Positions 9,348 through 21,790 of a DNA stretch of 64,000 nucleotides are shown here, piece after piece. Numbering within the stretch: position 1 is the stretch's first letter; every line of letters starts with the position of its first letter. The stretch is from positions 1,040,501 through 1,104,500 of the forward strand of contig OX439047.1 in the NCBI GenBank assembly GCA_949317995.1. Direction: 5' to 3'. The translations under genes were made by a program, and so were the position numbers. Source of the DNA: Acholoe squamosa. Taxonomy: Eukaryota; Annelida; Polychaeta; Phyllodocida; Polynoidae. The notes below the pieces were generated by a model that was given only the letters and a program-made list of their open reading frames with translations, did not search any database and was not told the origin of the DNA.

Positions 9348-10329
9348 AGAATGTATAACTGTAATCCCCAGGTTGTCTTATGTCCTTGACCTGGTGTTAG
9401 CGCCATCCTAGTGGTCCGAACTTGGAGCTTTCTAGTTCCCCTTTAGTAAGAACAAAACGAGAAGTACTAGACCCCGCACCACCCTTTGCGGGGAATTCCG
9501 CTACAGTATTAACCCCCTACCTCCCCAGAAAGGTAAAATATGTGTCCTTTCAAGGCAAGGGAGAGGAGGCATGATAATCCAAAAGGTGACAGCACCATAT
9601 CAACGTGGTTCCATGTATGGATTGCTGGGATCAAGGTGAGAGTTGAAAAAATATCTCAGAGTTAAATCTGGTTTTTACTGCACAGCACACTAAAGGCAAA
9701 GGGCTAATCTCTTAGTATAATTGGGATACAAAGGGGCCGGCTAAACTCATGGTATATACAGTGCATAGCCACTGAATGCACCCTAAATCCAGGTAGACAC
9801 TTAAAGCCAAATGAAAAAACGTTTACATGGTGCTGCCACCTTTTAGATTGTCATGCCTCCACCCACTTGCCTTGAAAGGACACATATTTTACATTTCTGT
9901 GGGAGGTAGGGTGTTAATCCCAAGGGCACCAGGGGATTAGCCCCCTAGGGGGCTAAACTCATAGTATATATAGTGACAACACCTCAAATGCCACCCCATA
10001 TAACCATAGAATATTAAAACATCCAAGGGAAGCAGGGTCCTGGGAAAAGAGCCTCTTTTAGGGAGAGAGGAGAGAAAAAGGGGCTTGGAGTCGTTTTGGG
10101 GTAATACATATTTTATTTCACTTCAAATTACCTCTGATTTTAAGGTGTGCCAGAGGTGCCTGGGGAATAGCCCCCTAGGGGGCTAAACTCGTAGTATATA
10201 TATAGACACAGCACCTCAAATGCCATTCTATATATCCATAAAATATTAAAACATCCAAGGGATGCAGGGTCAGGTGAAAATGGCCTCTTTTGGGGAGAGA
10301 GGAGAGAAAAAGGGGCTTGGAGTCTTTTT

Positions 10330-11211
10330 GTGGTAATACATACTTATTTCAAAATATATAGGTTCTGGTTTTATGTTGGCACTGCAGGTGCCCTTGGTAT
10401 TACCCCCCTACCTCCCCAGAAAGGTAAAATATGTGTCCTTTCAAGGCAAGGGAGAGGAGGCATGATAATCCAAAAGGTGGCAGCACCATATCAATGTGGT
10501 TCCATGCTGGGATCAAGGTGAGAGTTGAAAAAATATCTCAGAGTTAAATCTGGTTTTTACTGCACAGCACACTAAAGGCAGAGGGCTAATCTCTTAGTAT
10601 AATTGGGATACAAAGGGGCCGGCTAAACTCATGGTATATACAGTGCATAGCCACTGAATGCACCCTAAATCCAGGTAGACACTTAAAGCCAAATGAAAAA
10701 ACGTTTACATGGTGCTGCCACCTTTTAGATTGTCATGCCTCCACCCACTTGCCTTGAAAGGACACATATTTTACATTTCTGTGGGAGGTAGGGTGTTAAT
10801 CCCAAGGGCACCAGGGGATTAGCCCCCTAGGGGGCTAAACTCATAGTATATATAGTGACAACACCTCAAATGCCACCCCATATAACCATAGAATATTAAA
10901 ACATCCAAGGGAAGCAGGGTCCTGGGAAAAGAGCCTCTTTTGGGAGGAGAGGAGGGAAAAAGGGGCTTGGAGTCGTTTTGGGGTAATACATATTTTATTT
11001 CACTTCAAATTACCTCTGATTTTAAGGTGTGCCAGAGGTGCCTGGGGAATAGCCCCCTAGGGGGCTAAACTCGTAGTATATATATAGACACAGCACCTGA
11101 AATGCCACCCTATATATCCAGAGAATATTAAAACATCCAAGGGATGCAGGGTCAGGTGAAAATGGCCTCTTTTGGGGAGAGAGGAGAGAAAAAGGGGCTT
11201 GGAGTCTTTTT
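10330..11211 (+). repeat. Representative 882-bp satellite monomer
   Basis: Order within the unit: an AT-rich start; TTATGTTGGCACTGCAG, which resembles a splice acceptor (to 10,387); a 130-bp stretch ending ATCAAG before GTGAGAG, which resembles a donor (10,388-10,517); a decayed core GGGGCCGGCTAAACTCATGG near 10,616-10,635; a perfect 20-bp palindrome at 10,819-10,838; and an 18-bp palindrome at 11,050-11,067. The two stretches that follow the palindromes align with each other over about 230 bp (TCAAATGCCACC, ATTAAAACATCCAAGGGA, GAGCCTCTTTTGGG versus GGCCTCTTTTGGGG, GGGGCTTGGAGTC). The monomer therefore contains an internal duplication. Confidence 0.9.
10819..10838. repeat. Perfect palindrome recurring in every monomer
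   Basis: TTAGCCCCCTAGGGGGCTAA is its own reverse complement and can form a hairpin or cruciform. A copy occurs here in each monomer, and an 18-bp version lacking the outer match lies about 230 bp further on. Base changes hit it in some copies (for example 23,545 and 24,884), but most of the roughly 110 copies in the window are intact. It holds an AvrII site (CCTAGG). Confidence 0.9.
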
Positions 11212-13148
11212 GTGGTAATACATACTTATTTCAAAATATATAGGTTCTGGTTTTATGTTGGCACTGCAGGTGCCCTTGGTATTACCCCCCTACCTCCCCA
11301 GAAAGGTAAAATATGTGTCCTTTTAAGGCAATGGAGAGGAGGCATGATAATCCAAAAGGTGGCAGCACCATATCAATGTGGTTCCATGCTGGGATCAAGG
11401 TGAGAGTTGAAAAAATATCTCAGAGTTAAATCTGGTTTTTACTGCACAGCACACTAAAGGCAGAGGGCTAATCTCTTAGTATAATTGGGATACAAAGGGG
11501 CCGGCTAAACTCATGGTATATACAGTGCATAGCCACTGAATGCACCCTAAATCCAGATAGACACTTAAAGCCAAATTAAAAAACGTTTACATGGTGCTGC
11601 CACCTTTTAGATTGTCATGCCTCCACCCACTTGCCTTGAAAGGACACATATTTTACATTTCTGTGGGAGGTAGGGTGTTAAACCCAAGGGCACCAGGGGA
11701 TTAGCCCCCTACGGGGCTAAACTCATAGTATATATAGTGACAACACCTCAAATGCCACCCCATATAACCATAGAATATTAAAACATCCAAGGGAAGCAGG
11801 GTCCCAGGAAAAGGGCCTCTTTTGGGGAGAGAGGAGAGAAAAAGGGGCTTGGAGTCGTTTTGGGGTAATACATATTTTATTTCACTTCAAATTACCTCTG
11901 ATTTTAAGGTGTGCCAGAGGTGCCTGGGGAATAGCCCCCTAGGGGGCTAAACTCGTAGTATATATATAGACACAGCACCTCAAATGCCATTCTATATATC
12001 CATAGAATATTAAAACATCCAAGGGATGCAGGGTCAGGTGAAAAGGGACTTTTTTGGGGAGAGAGGAGAGAAAAAGGGGCTTGGAGTCTTTTTGTGGTAA
12101 TACATACTTATTTCAAAATATATAGGTTCTGGTTTTATGTTGGCACTGCAGGTGCCCTTGGTATTAACCCCCTACCTCCCCAGAAAGGTAAAATATGTGT
12201 CCTTTCAAGGCAAGGGAGAGGAGGCATGATAATCCAAAAGGTGGCAGCACCATATCAACGTGGTTCCATTCTGGGATCAAGGTGAGAGTTGAAAAAATAT
12301 CTCAGAGTTAAATCTGGTTTTTACTGCACAGCACACTAAAGGCACAGGGCTAATCTCTTAGTATAATTGGGATACAAAGGGGCCGGCTAAACTCATGGTA
12401 TATACAGTGCATAGCCACTGAATGCACCCTAAATCCAGGTAGACACTTAAAGCCAAATGAAAAAACGTTTACATGGTGCTGCCACCTTTTAGATTGTCAT
12501 GCCTCCACCCACTTGCCTTGAAAGGACACATATTTTACATTTCTGTAGGAGGTAGGGTGTTAATCCCAAGGTCACCAGGGGATTAGCCCCCTAGGGGGCT
12601 AAACTCATAGTATATATAGTGACACACCTCAAATGCCACCCCATATAACCATAGAATATTAAAACATCCAAGGGAAGCAGGGTCCTGGGAAAAGAGCCTC
12701 TTTTAGGGAGAGAGGAGAGAAAAAGGGGCTTGGAGTCGTTTTGGGGTAATACATATTTTATTTCACTTCAAATTACCTCTGATTTTAAGGTGTGCCAGAG
12801 GTGCCTGGGGAATAGCCCCCTAGGGGGCTAAACTCGTAGTATATATATAGACACAGCACCTCAAATGCCATTCTATATATCCATAGAATATTAAAACATC
12901 CAAGGGATGCAGGGTCAGGTGAAAATGGCCTCTTTTGGGGAGAGAGGAGAGAAAAAGGGGCTTGGAGTCTTTTTGTGGTAATACATACTTATTTCAAAAT
13001 ATATAGGTTCTGGTTTTATGTTGGCACTGCAGGTGCCCTTAGTATTACCCCCCTACCTCCCCAGAAAGGTAAAATATGTGTCCTTTCAAGGCAAGGGAGA
13101 GGAGGCATGATAATCCAAAAGGTGGCAGCACCATATCAATGTGGTTCC

Positions 13149-13283
13149 CGTAAACCCTTTCGGGGAGAAACGGTATGATCGGAAGTGTGTCCCTGGTACC
13201 GGTGAATATGCGAAAGTTTACTGCTCATATTTTACAAGCGAAATTGGCGCCACGTTAGCGCTTCTCCTCGAAAGACGTAACCT
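13149..13283. mobile_element. 135-bp MITE-like insertion with 8-bp duplication
   Basis: The satellite GTGGTTCCATGCTGGG is split by 135 bp, and GTGGTTCC stands on both sides (13,141-13,148 and 13,284-13,291). An 8-bp target duplication is typical of hAT-type transposons. The ends are imperfect inverses (CCTTTCGGGGAGAAACG against the inverse of CGCTTCTCCTCGAAAG). It has no coding capacity. A 127-bp relative sits at the same monomer position at 30,733-30,859. Confidence 0.6.
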
Positions 13284-15599
13284 GTGGTTCCATGCTGGGA
13301 TCAAGGTGAGAGTTGAAAAAATATCTCAGAGTTAAATCTGGTTTTTACTGCACAGCACACTAAAGGCAGAGGGCTAATCTCTTAGTATAATTGGGATACA
13401 AAGGGGCCGGCTAAACTCATGGTATATACAGTGCATAGCCACTGAATGCACCCTAAATCCAGGTAGACACTTAAAGCCAAATGAAAAAACGTTTACATGG
13501 TGCTGCCACCTTTTAGATTGTCATGCCTCCACCCACTTGCCTTGAAAGGACACATATTTTACATTTCTGTGGGAGGTAGGGTGTTAATCCCAAGGGCACC
13601 AGGGGATTAGCCCCCTACGGGGCTAAACTCATAGTATATATAGTGACAACACCTCAAATGCCACCCCATATAACCATAGAATATTAAAACATCCAAGGGA
13701 AGCAGGGTCCCAGGAAAAGGGCCTCTTTTGGGGAGAGAGGAGAGAAAAAGGGGCTTGGAGTCGTTTTGGGGTAATACATATTTTATTTCACTTCAAATTA
13801 CCTCTGATTTTAAGGTGTGCCAGAGGTGCCTGGGGAAAAGCCCCCTAGGGGGCTAAACTCGTAGTATATATATAGACACAGCACCTCAAATGCCATTCTA
13901 TATATCCATAGAATATTAAAACATCCAAGGGATGCAGGGTCAGGTGAAAAGGGACTCTTTTGGGGAGAGAGCAGAGAAAAAGGGGCTTGGAGTCTTTTTG
14001 TGGTAATACATACTTATTTCAAAATATATAGGTTCTGGTTTTATGTTGGCACTGCAGGTGCCCTTGGTATTAACCCCCTACCTCCCCAGAAAGGTACAAT
14101 ATGTGTCCTTTCAAGGCAAGGGAGAGGAGGCATGATAATCCAAAAGGTGGCAGCACCATGTCAACATGGTTCCATGCTGGGATCAAGGTGAGAGTTGAAA
14201 AAGTATCTCAGAGTTAAATCTGTTTTTTACTGCACAGCACACTAAAGGCAGAGGGCTAATCTCTTAGTATAATTGGGATACAAAGGGGCCGGCTAAACTC
14301 ATGGTATATACAGTGCATAGCCACTGAATGCACCCTAAATCCAGGTAGACACTTAAAGCCAAATGAAAAAACGTTTACATGGTGCTGCCACCTTTTAGAT
14401 TGTCATGCCTCCACCCACTTGCCTTGAAAGGACACATATTTTACATTTCTGTGGGAGGTAGGGTGTTAATCCCAAGGGCACCAGGGGATTAGCCCCCTAG
14501 GGGGCTAAACTCATAGTATATATAGTGACAACACCTCAAATGCCACCCCATATAACCATAGAACATTAAAACATCCAAGGGAAGCAGGGTACCAGGAAAA
14601 GGGCCTCTTTTGGGGAGAGAGGAGAGAAAAAGGGGCTTGGAGTCGTTTTAGGGTAATACATATTTTATTTCACTTCAAATTACCTCTGATTTTGAGGTGT
14701 GCCAGAGGTGCCTGGGGAATAGCCCCCTAGGGGGCTAAACTCTTAGTATATATATAGACACAGCACCTCAAATGCCATTCTATATATCCATAGAATATTA
14801 AAACATCCAAGGGATGCAGGGTCAGGTGAAAAGGGCCTCTTTTGGGGAGAGAGGAGAGAAAAAGGGGCTTGGAGTCTTTTTGTGGTAATACATACTTATT
14901 TCAAAATATATAGGTTCTGGTTTTATGTTGGCACTGCAGGTGCCCTTGGTATTAACCCCCTACCACCCCAGAAAGGTAAAATATGTGTCCTTTCAAGGCA
15001 AGGGAGAGGAGGCATGATAATCCAAAAGGTGGCAGCACCATATCAACGTGGTTCCATTCTGGGATCAAGGTGAGAGTTGAAAAAATATCTCAGAGTTAAA
15101 TCTGGTTTTTACTGCACAGCACACTAAAGGCAAAGGGCTAATCTCTTAGTATAATTGGGATACAAAGGGGCCGGCTAAACTCATGGTATATACAGTGCAT
15201 AGCCACTGAATGCACCCTAAATCCAGGTAGACACTTAAAGCCAAATGAAAAAACGTTTACATGGTGCTGCCACCTTTTAGATTGTCATGCCTCCACCCAC
15301 TTGCCTTGAAAGGACACATATTTTACATTTCTGTGGGAGGTAGGCTGTTAATCCCAAGGGCACTAGGGGATTAGCCCCCTAGGGGGCTAAACTCATAGTA
15401 TATATAGTGACAACACCTCAAATGCCACCCCATATAACCATAGAATATTAAAACATCCAAGGGAAGCAGGGTCCTGGGAAAAGAGCCTCTTTTGGGAGGA
15501 GAGGAGGGAAAAAGGGGCTTGGAGTCGTTTTGGGGTAATACATATTTTATTTCACTTCAAATTACCTCTGATTTTAAGGTGTGCCAGAGGTGCCTGGGG

Positions 15600-15840
15600 A
15601 ATAGCCCCCTAGGGGGCTAAACTCGTAGTATATATATAGACACAGCACCTCAAATGCCACCCTATATAACCATAGAACATTAAAACATCCAAGGGAAGCA
15701 GGGTCCTGGGAAAAGAGCCTCTTTTGGGGAGAGAGGAGAGAAAAAGGGGCTTGGAGTCATTTTGGGGTAATACATATTTTATTTCACTTCAAATTACCTC
15801 TGATTTTAAGGTGTGCCAGAGGTGCCTGGGGAAAAGCCCC
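15600..15840 (+). repeat. Extra ~230-bp segment within a monomer
   Basis: The unit starting at 14,882 has three palindromes (about 15,371, 15,602 and 15,838) instead of two. The added segment is a hybrid: it begins like the last-palindrome version (GTAGTATATATATAGACACA) and continues like the first (ATATAACCATAGAACATT). That is what unequal exchange between the two related segments would produce. Confidence 0.85.
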
Positions 15841-17707
15841 CTAGGGGGCTAAACTCGTAGTATATATATAGACACAGCACCTCAAATGCCATTCTATATA
15901 TCCATAGAATATTAAAACATCCAAGGGATGCAGGGTCAGGTGAAAAGGGCCTCTTTTGGGGAGAGAGGAGAGAAAAAGGGGCTTGGAGTCTTCTTTTTGT
16001 GGTAATATATACTTATTTCAAAATATATAGTTTCTGGTTTTATGTTGGCACTGCAGGTGCCCTTGGTATTAACCCCTTACCTCCCCAGAAAGGTAAAATA
16101 TGTGTCATTTCAAGGCAAGGGAGAGGAGGCATGATAATCCAAAAGGTGGCAGCACCATCTCAACGTGGTTCCATGCTGGGATCAAGGTGAGAGTTGAAAA
16201 AATATCTCAGAGTTAAATCTGGTTTTTACTGCACAGCACACTAAAGGCAGAGGGCTAATCTCTTAGTATAATTGGGATACAAAGGGGCCGGCTAAACTCA
16301 TGGTATATACAGTGCATAGCCACTGAATGCACCCTAAATCCAGGTAGACACTTAAAGCCAAATGAAAAAACGTTTACATGGTGCTGCCACCTTTTAGATT
16401 GTCATGCCTCCACCCACTTGCCTTGAAAGGACACATATTTTACATTTCTGTGGGAGCTAGGGTGTTAATCCCAAGGGCACCAGGGGATTAGCCCCCTAGG
16501 GAGCTAAACTCATAGTATATATAGTGACAACACCTCAAATGCCACCCCATATAACCATAGAACATTAAAACATCCAAGGGAAGCAGGGTCCCGGGAAAAG
16601 GGCCTCTTTTGGGGAGAGAGGAGAGAAAAAGGGGCTTGGAGTCGTTTTGGGGTAATACATATTTTATTTCACTTCAAATTACCTCTGATTTTAAGGTGTG
16701 CCAGAGGTGCCTGGGGAATAGCCCCCTAGGGGGCTAAACTTGTAGTATATATATAGACACAGCACCTCAAATGCCACCCTATATATCCATAGAATATTAA
16801 AACATCCAAGGGATGCAGGGTCAGGTGAAAAGGGCCTCTTTTGGGGAGACAGAAGAGAAAAAGGGGCTTGGAGTCTTTTTGTGGTAATATATACTTATTT
16901 CAAAATATATAGGTTCTGGTTTTATGTTGGCACTGCAGGTGCCCTTGGTATTAACCCCCTACCTCCCCAGAAAGGTAAAATATGTGTCCTTTCAAGGCAA
17001 GGGAGAGGAGGCATGATAATCCAAAAGGTGGCAGCACCATATCAACATGGTTCCATGCTGGGATCAAGGTGAGAGTTGAAAAAATATCTCAGAGTTAAAT
17101 CTGGTTTTTACTGCACAGCACACTAAAGGCAGAGGGCTAATCTCTTAGTATAATTGGGATACATAGGGGCCGGCTAAACTCATGGTATATACAGTGCATA
17201 GCCACTGAATGCACCCTAAATCCAGGTAGACACTTAAAGCCAAATGAAAAATCGTTTACATGGTGCTGCCACCTTTTAGATTGTCATGCCTCCACCCACT
17301 TGCCTTGAAAGGACACATATTTTACATTTCTGTGGGAGGTAGGGTGTTAATCCCAAGGGCACCAGGGGATTAGCCCCCTAGGGGGCTAAACTCATAGTAT
17401 ATAGTGACAACACCGCAAATGCCACCCCATATAACCATAGAATATTAAAACATCCAAGGGAAGCAGGGTCCCGGGAAAAGGGCCTCTTTTGGGGAGAGAG
17501 AAGAGAAAAAGGGGCTTGGAGTCGTTTTGGAGTAATACATATTTTATTTCACTTCAAATTACCTCTGATTTTAAGGTGTGCCAGAGGTGCCTGGGGAATA
17601 GCCCCCCAGGGGGCTAAACTCGTAGTATATATATAGACACAGCACCTCAAATGCCACCCTATATATCACCCAACCCTACTACAAATTAATTAAGTACCAA
17701 CACCAAA

Positions 17708-18640
17708 ATGTCAGATCATGAGGATAACGTAGGAGGAGGGGGGAACCAAAACCAAGGAGGAAATCAACCGGCACGCCGCTTTGTGCCTAGCATTAGACCC
17801 CCGGTCCCTCTAAATCTACAATCTGACAAAACTGAGAATTGGTTGTTGTGGAAACAGCAGTGGGAGAACTATACTGTGATCTCCCACCTGGACACAACAG
17901 ATGCGGTCTACCAAACCTCCATGTTTCTCAACTCCATAGGGAGAGACGCCCTGAAGATCTATAACGGCTTCGTATTCGAAGAAGGGGCCGATAGAACAGT
18001 CAAAGACATTATTGATAAATTTGACGCATACATTATCGGGGAACTGAACGAGACAATGGAAAGGTACAAATTTAATTGTAGGGACCAAGAACCGAAAGAG
18101 AGTTTTGATGAGTATCTGACAGCACTCCGTCATCTAACCAAAAGCTGTAACCACTGCGAATGCCTCAGAGACACTTTGCTATGCGACCGAATCGTGATGG
18201 GCATCCGGTCCGAAGAGACTCGGAAGCTACTACTAAACCGTCAAAGATTGACCCTCGAAAAATGTATCGACATATGCCGCACCGACGAAGCGACAGGTTT
18301 GCGCCTCAAGCACGTTAACACAAGCGGCGGTACAGAAGAGGTCAACGCAGTTCACACCAAGCGGAGAGACTGGACCAAGTCTAAAGATCAACCGCAAGAA
18401 TGCAAATTCTGTGCTGGCACTCACGTATTCGGAAGAAAGCACTGCCCTGCCTGGGGGAAGAAGTGTTCCACATGCGGTGGCAGAAACCACTCTGACGCCG
18501 TATGCAAGAAGACACCGACTACAACTAAGAAACCCCAGAAGAAGAAAACAAGGAAGGTACAAGCCGTGCAAGAGCAGTCCGATAGCGAGGAGAGCCAGTA
18601 CGAGGTGATCAACGGAGTGAAGGAGATCAGCGCAGTTAAT
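17708..18640 (+). pseudogene. gag part of the Ty3/gypsy fossil
   Basis: The part begins with an ATG and an Asn/Gly-rich stretch. It then has a gag-like helical region (WLLWKQQWENY, near residue 50) and, near residues 235-265, two zinc-binding motifs. The second, CSTCGGRNHSDAVC, is a canonical CX2CX4HX4C knuckle that in the family binds the RNA genome. A Lys-rich linker follows. gag and protease share a frame here, as in several animal gypsy groups. Confidence 0.85.
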
Positions 18641-18649
18641 CAACGCGGC

Positions 18650-18960
18650 AACAAGCTAATATATGCCAACATGACAATAAAGGGTATACCGATCAAGTTC
18701 CAAGTAGACTGTGGTGCATCCGTCAACCTCATACCGGTGAAATATATCGACCGTACCAAGCTGAGCCCACCAAGAAACACTCTCGAGATGTGGGACAAGA
18801 GCCTGAAGCACCCACTCAGAGAATGCCGAGTCAGAATGAAGAATCTGGCAAATGGAAAAGGCTACAACGTGAACTTCGTGGTGGTAGAGGACAGTGAACT
18901 GATGCCGATCCTGGGAGTATCGGCGAGCCAGCAAATGGGTCTCATCTCTGTCCTGGAGAT
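18650..18960 (+). pseudogene. Aspartic protease part of the fossil
   Basis: FQVDCGASVNLIP carries the D-x-G-A-S type active-site motif of retroelement aspartic proteases, and MPILGVSASQQMGLI matches the hydrophobic loop near the C-terminus of this fold. In intact relatives it cleaves the gag-pol polyprotein. Confidence 0.85.
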
Positions 18961-19039
18961 CAATTTCCACCGAGTAGCCAGCGTAAAGAAGAAGGAAGAC
19001 GCTCAACAGTGCCCAATCATAGCCAAATACCAAGAAGTT

Positions 19040-19900
19040 TTCAGAGAAGATGTCGGCTGCATGCCAGGCACCGCGACACTTCATGTCGACCCAACCGTCA
19101 CGCCTACTATACAACCCTCGAGAAAGGTCCCGATCTCCCTAAAAACCAGGATCAAAGAGAAGCTCGACCAGCTAGTCAAGCAGGGTGTAATAGTGCCTGT
19201 TAGCGAACCGACGGACTGGGTGAACGCCATGGTAACAGCGACCAAGAAGACTGGCGATCTGAGGATCTGCATCGACCCCAGACCTCTGAATAAAGCGCTG
19301 AAGCGGGAGCACTTCCCATTGTGCACACTAGACGACGTACTGCCAGAGCTATCCCAAGCTAAGATAGTATCGACGATGGATCTGAAGTCCAGCTACTGGC
19401 AAGTCAAACTAGACGAAGAGTCGTCAGTGTTAACTACTTTTGCAAGCCCGTATGGCCGTTACCGATGGCTGAGACTGCCATTCGGTACAAGTGTCTCGTC
19501 GGAGATATTCGCCCGAAAGCTCCATGAGTGCATCCATGACCTGGATGGGGTTATCTGCATCGCAGACGATCTCATGGTATATGGCAAGGGTGAGACAGAC
19601 AACGAAGCCTTACAGGACAATAACAAGAAGTTAGAGCACCTACTTCAACGATGTCAAGAGAAAGGCATCAGACTCAACTCCGCTAAGATGAAACTACGAC
19701 AAAAATCGGTATCGTTCCTCGGACATCTCATCACCCATGAAGGCCTGAAGCCTGACCCAGAAAAGGTGGACGCGGTGATGGAGATGCAGAAACCGACAGA
19801 TGTGGAAGGAGTTCAGCGACTCAACGGGTTTATAAATTACCTAGCACAATTCCTACCTCGACTATCAGACGTGATGGAACCAATCCGCCAACTAACGCAG
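19040..19900 (+). pseudogene. Reverse transcriptase part of the fossil
   Basis: Typical gypsy RT blocks occur in order: VTATKKTGDLRICIDPRPLN, STMDLKSSYWQVKLDE, FASPYGRYRWLRLPFG, then CIADDLMVYG, which holds the catalytic aspartate pair, and VSFLGHLIT followed by GLKPDPEKV. In the family this domain copies the RNA genome into DNA. Confidence 0.93.
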
Positions 19901-19949
19901 AAGGACGTGCCATGGAACTGGTCAGGTGCCCAAAACAGAGCACTACAGC

Positions 19950-20370
19950 AAGTGAAGAAACTTGTGAGTGAGTCCTCAGGTATTATGACCCGAGCAAGGA
20001 ACTCACCATTCAGTGCAACGCCAGCAAAACCCGACTCGGAGCAGCGCTTCTACAAGAAGGCCAACCTATAGCCTTTGCCAGCCGCGCCCTGACCGACACC
20101 AAAGTGCGTTATGCACAGATAGAAAAAGAAATGCTTGCTATCGTGTGGAGTGCTGAGAAATTCCATCAATATACGTTTGGAAGACAGGTCAGCGTGATGT
20201 CTGACCACAAGCCTCTGCAGAACATCATGAACAAACCGCTAGCAAGAGCCCCAAAGCGTCTACAAGGCATGCTAATGCGCCTACAACAGTATGACGTCGA
20301 TGTCACATACACACCAGGTAAACAGATGCACCTCGCTGACACCTTGTCTCGTGTTTACAGACAGACCACC
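19950..20370 (+). pseudogene. RNase H part of the fossil
   Basis: Recognisable blocks include YAQIEKEMLAIVWSAEKFHQ and VMSDHKPLQNIMNK, then LADTLSRVYR, which marks the end of the domain in gypsy elements. The domain removes the RNA template during reverse transcription. Confidence 0.85.
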
Positions 20371-20599
20371 GACGGTCATCATGAAGACTTCGAGAGCGTC
20401 AACGCGACCAAATATGTGGCCATGTCCGACTCCCGAATAGAGAGCATTCGCCGTGCCACTGAAGTCGACATGACGATGACGACCCTCAAAGATGCTATTC
20501 TCAAAGGATGGCCAAATGAGAGGTTCATGTGCCGCCTATGCTACATCCATACTTCGCATTCCACGATGAGCTGGCGGTACATGAGGGTCTCGTCTTCCG

Positions 20600-21790
20600 C
20601 GGTGAGCGCGTAGTAATCCCTATGAGCGAGCGAGCAACCCTGAAGGTAAAGATCCACTCGTCCCACCTCGGAATAGATGGGTGCCTGCGACGTGCAAAAG
20701 AGAGCATATTCTGGCCCAATATGACACAGGAAATAAGAGATTTCATCTCTAAGTGTCACATATGTAGGACATATGAAACAGCAAACCCAAAGGAACCTCT
20801 TATGAGCCATGATGTACCAGACAGACCATGGGCCAAAGTAGGTACCGACATATTCACACTACACAGACGGAACTACCTCATCACGGTTGACTACCTGAGT
20901 AACTTCTGGGAAGTCGACATGCTACCAGAGATCGACTCTTCCACCATCATCGCAAAACTCAAAGCCCATTTCACCCGATATGGTATTCCTGACACGTTAG
21001 TGTCTGATAACGGACCCCAATATGTGTCCGAACAATTCCGAATGGGACATCGAGCAGATGACCAGCAGCCCTTATAACAGCAAGGCTAATGGTAAGGCTG
21101 AATCAGCCGTGAAGACGGCGAAAAAGATTATGCGCAAGTGCCGAGAGGCAGGGACTGATCCCTATCTTGCCATATTAGATCATCGGAACACACCAACACA
21201 GGGCATGCTATCTAGCCCCGCGCAACGTTTGATGAGTCGCCGCACCAAAACGATGCTCCCAACAGCCCCTGCACTTTTGAAGCCTGAAGTGGTAGATGTT
21301 AGACACACCAAACGCGACCTCAAACGAGGCCAGGCACTGCAGGCTGAGTATGCCAACAGAAAATCTGCCACTCTGTCCCCTCTGGAGGAAGGAGACACTG
21401 TGCGACTCGAACCTTTCAAACTGGGTAACAAGGCCTGGACCAAAGGAACAGTCATCGAAAGACTGGATGAAAGGTCATACACCATTGAAACAGCCACTGG
21501 CATACTTCGAAGAAATCGCCAACACCTGAAGAAAACTAAGGAACCCAACACACGGGCAGAGATCCCACCAATCACTGATACTGAAGCCAGTGCAGCACCT
21601 CCAACAGTCACACCACGCTCACCAGCTAAAGAACAACCTAAGAAGGCCACCACTCCAGATAAGAAACGTCAGAGTAATCCAGTGGCCAAACCGGCTAACC
21701 AAATACCCAAGCCGGCAGAGATGCCTGCTCCACCAGTCAAGACCACTAGGTCTGGCCGAGCAGTTAAAGTGCCACTACGCTTCCAGTAAA
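20600..21790 (+). pseudogene. Integrase part of the fossil
   Basis: An H2C2 zinc-binding region (HSSHLGIDG ... CHICRTYE) precedes a DDE-type catalytic core with VGTDIF, LVSDNGPQYVS and the Glu in GKAESAVKTAKK. The C-terminal part has a DNA-binding-like block (LEEGDTVRLEPFK) and ends in TRSGRAVKVPLRFQ, a tail common in animal K02A2.6-like integrases. I see no chromodomain. Confidence 0.85.

Larger units (their letters stand above)
6270..9505 (+). mobile_element. Solo-LTR-like fossil, 3.24 kb, inside the satellite
   Basis: The satellite reads TTGGTATTAACC without the insertion. Here it is split into TTG-GTAT and GTAT-TAACC, a 4-bp target duplication at 6,266-6,269 and 9,506-9,509. The inserted DNA begins TGTGACG and ends GCTACA, the TG...CA ends typical of LTRs. 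It has a TATA box near 7,087 and AATAAA at 9,342, and no retroviral-type genes. The two ends are not copies of each other, so a single LTR left by recombination fits better than a whole element. The length is unusual and comes largely from an internal minisatellite (7,137-8,690) and a 93-bp repeat (9,025-9,285). The family cannot be named. It is younger than the edge monomer it sits in. Confidence 0.6.
9506..17667 (+). repeat. 882-bp satellite array, left block
   Basis: Head-to-tail monomers, all in one orientation. Using the shared point GTGGTAATAYATACTTATT as anchor, copies start at 10,330, 11,212, 12,094, 12,975, 14,000, 14,882, 15,999 and 16,881. Normal spacing is 882 bp. The 12,975 unit is longer through a 135-bp insertion, and the 14,882 unit is 1,117 bp because of an extra ~230-bp segment. 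Copies here differ by scattered substitutions and are visibly less uniform than those beyond 36.8 kb. The 63-codon frame in each copy starts at GTG and is not treated as a gene. Confidence 0.97.

Noticed and set aside
17816-21653. Several frames opposite to or overlapping the Ty3 coding parts
   Set aside because: They are shadows of the gag-pol parts in other frames and show no family features of their own.
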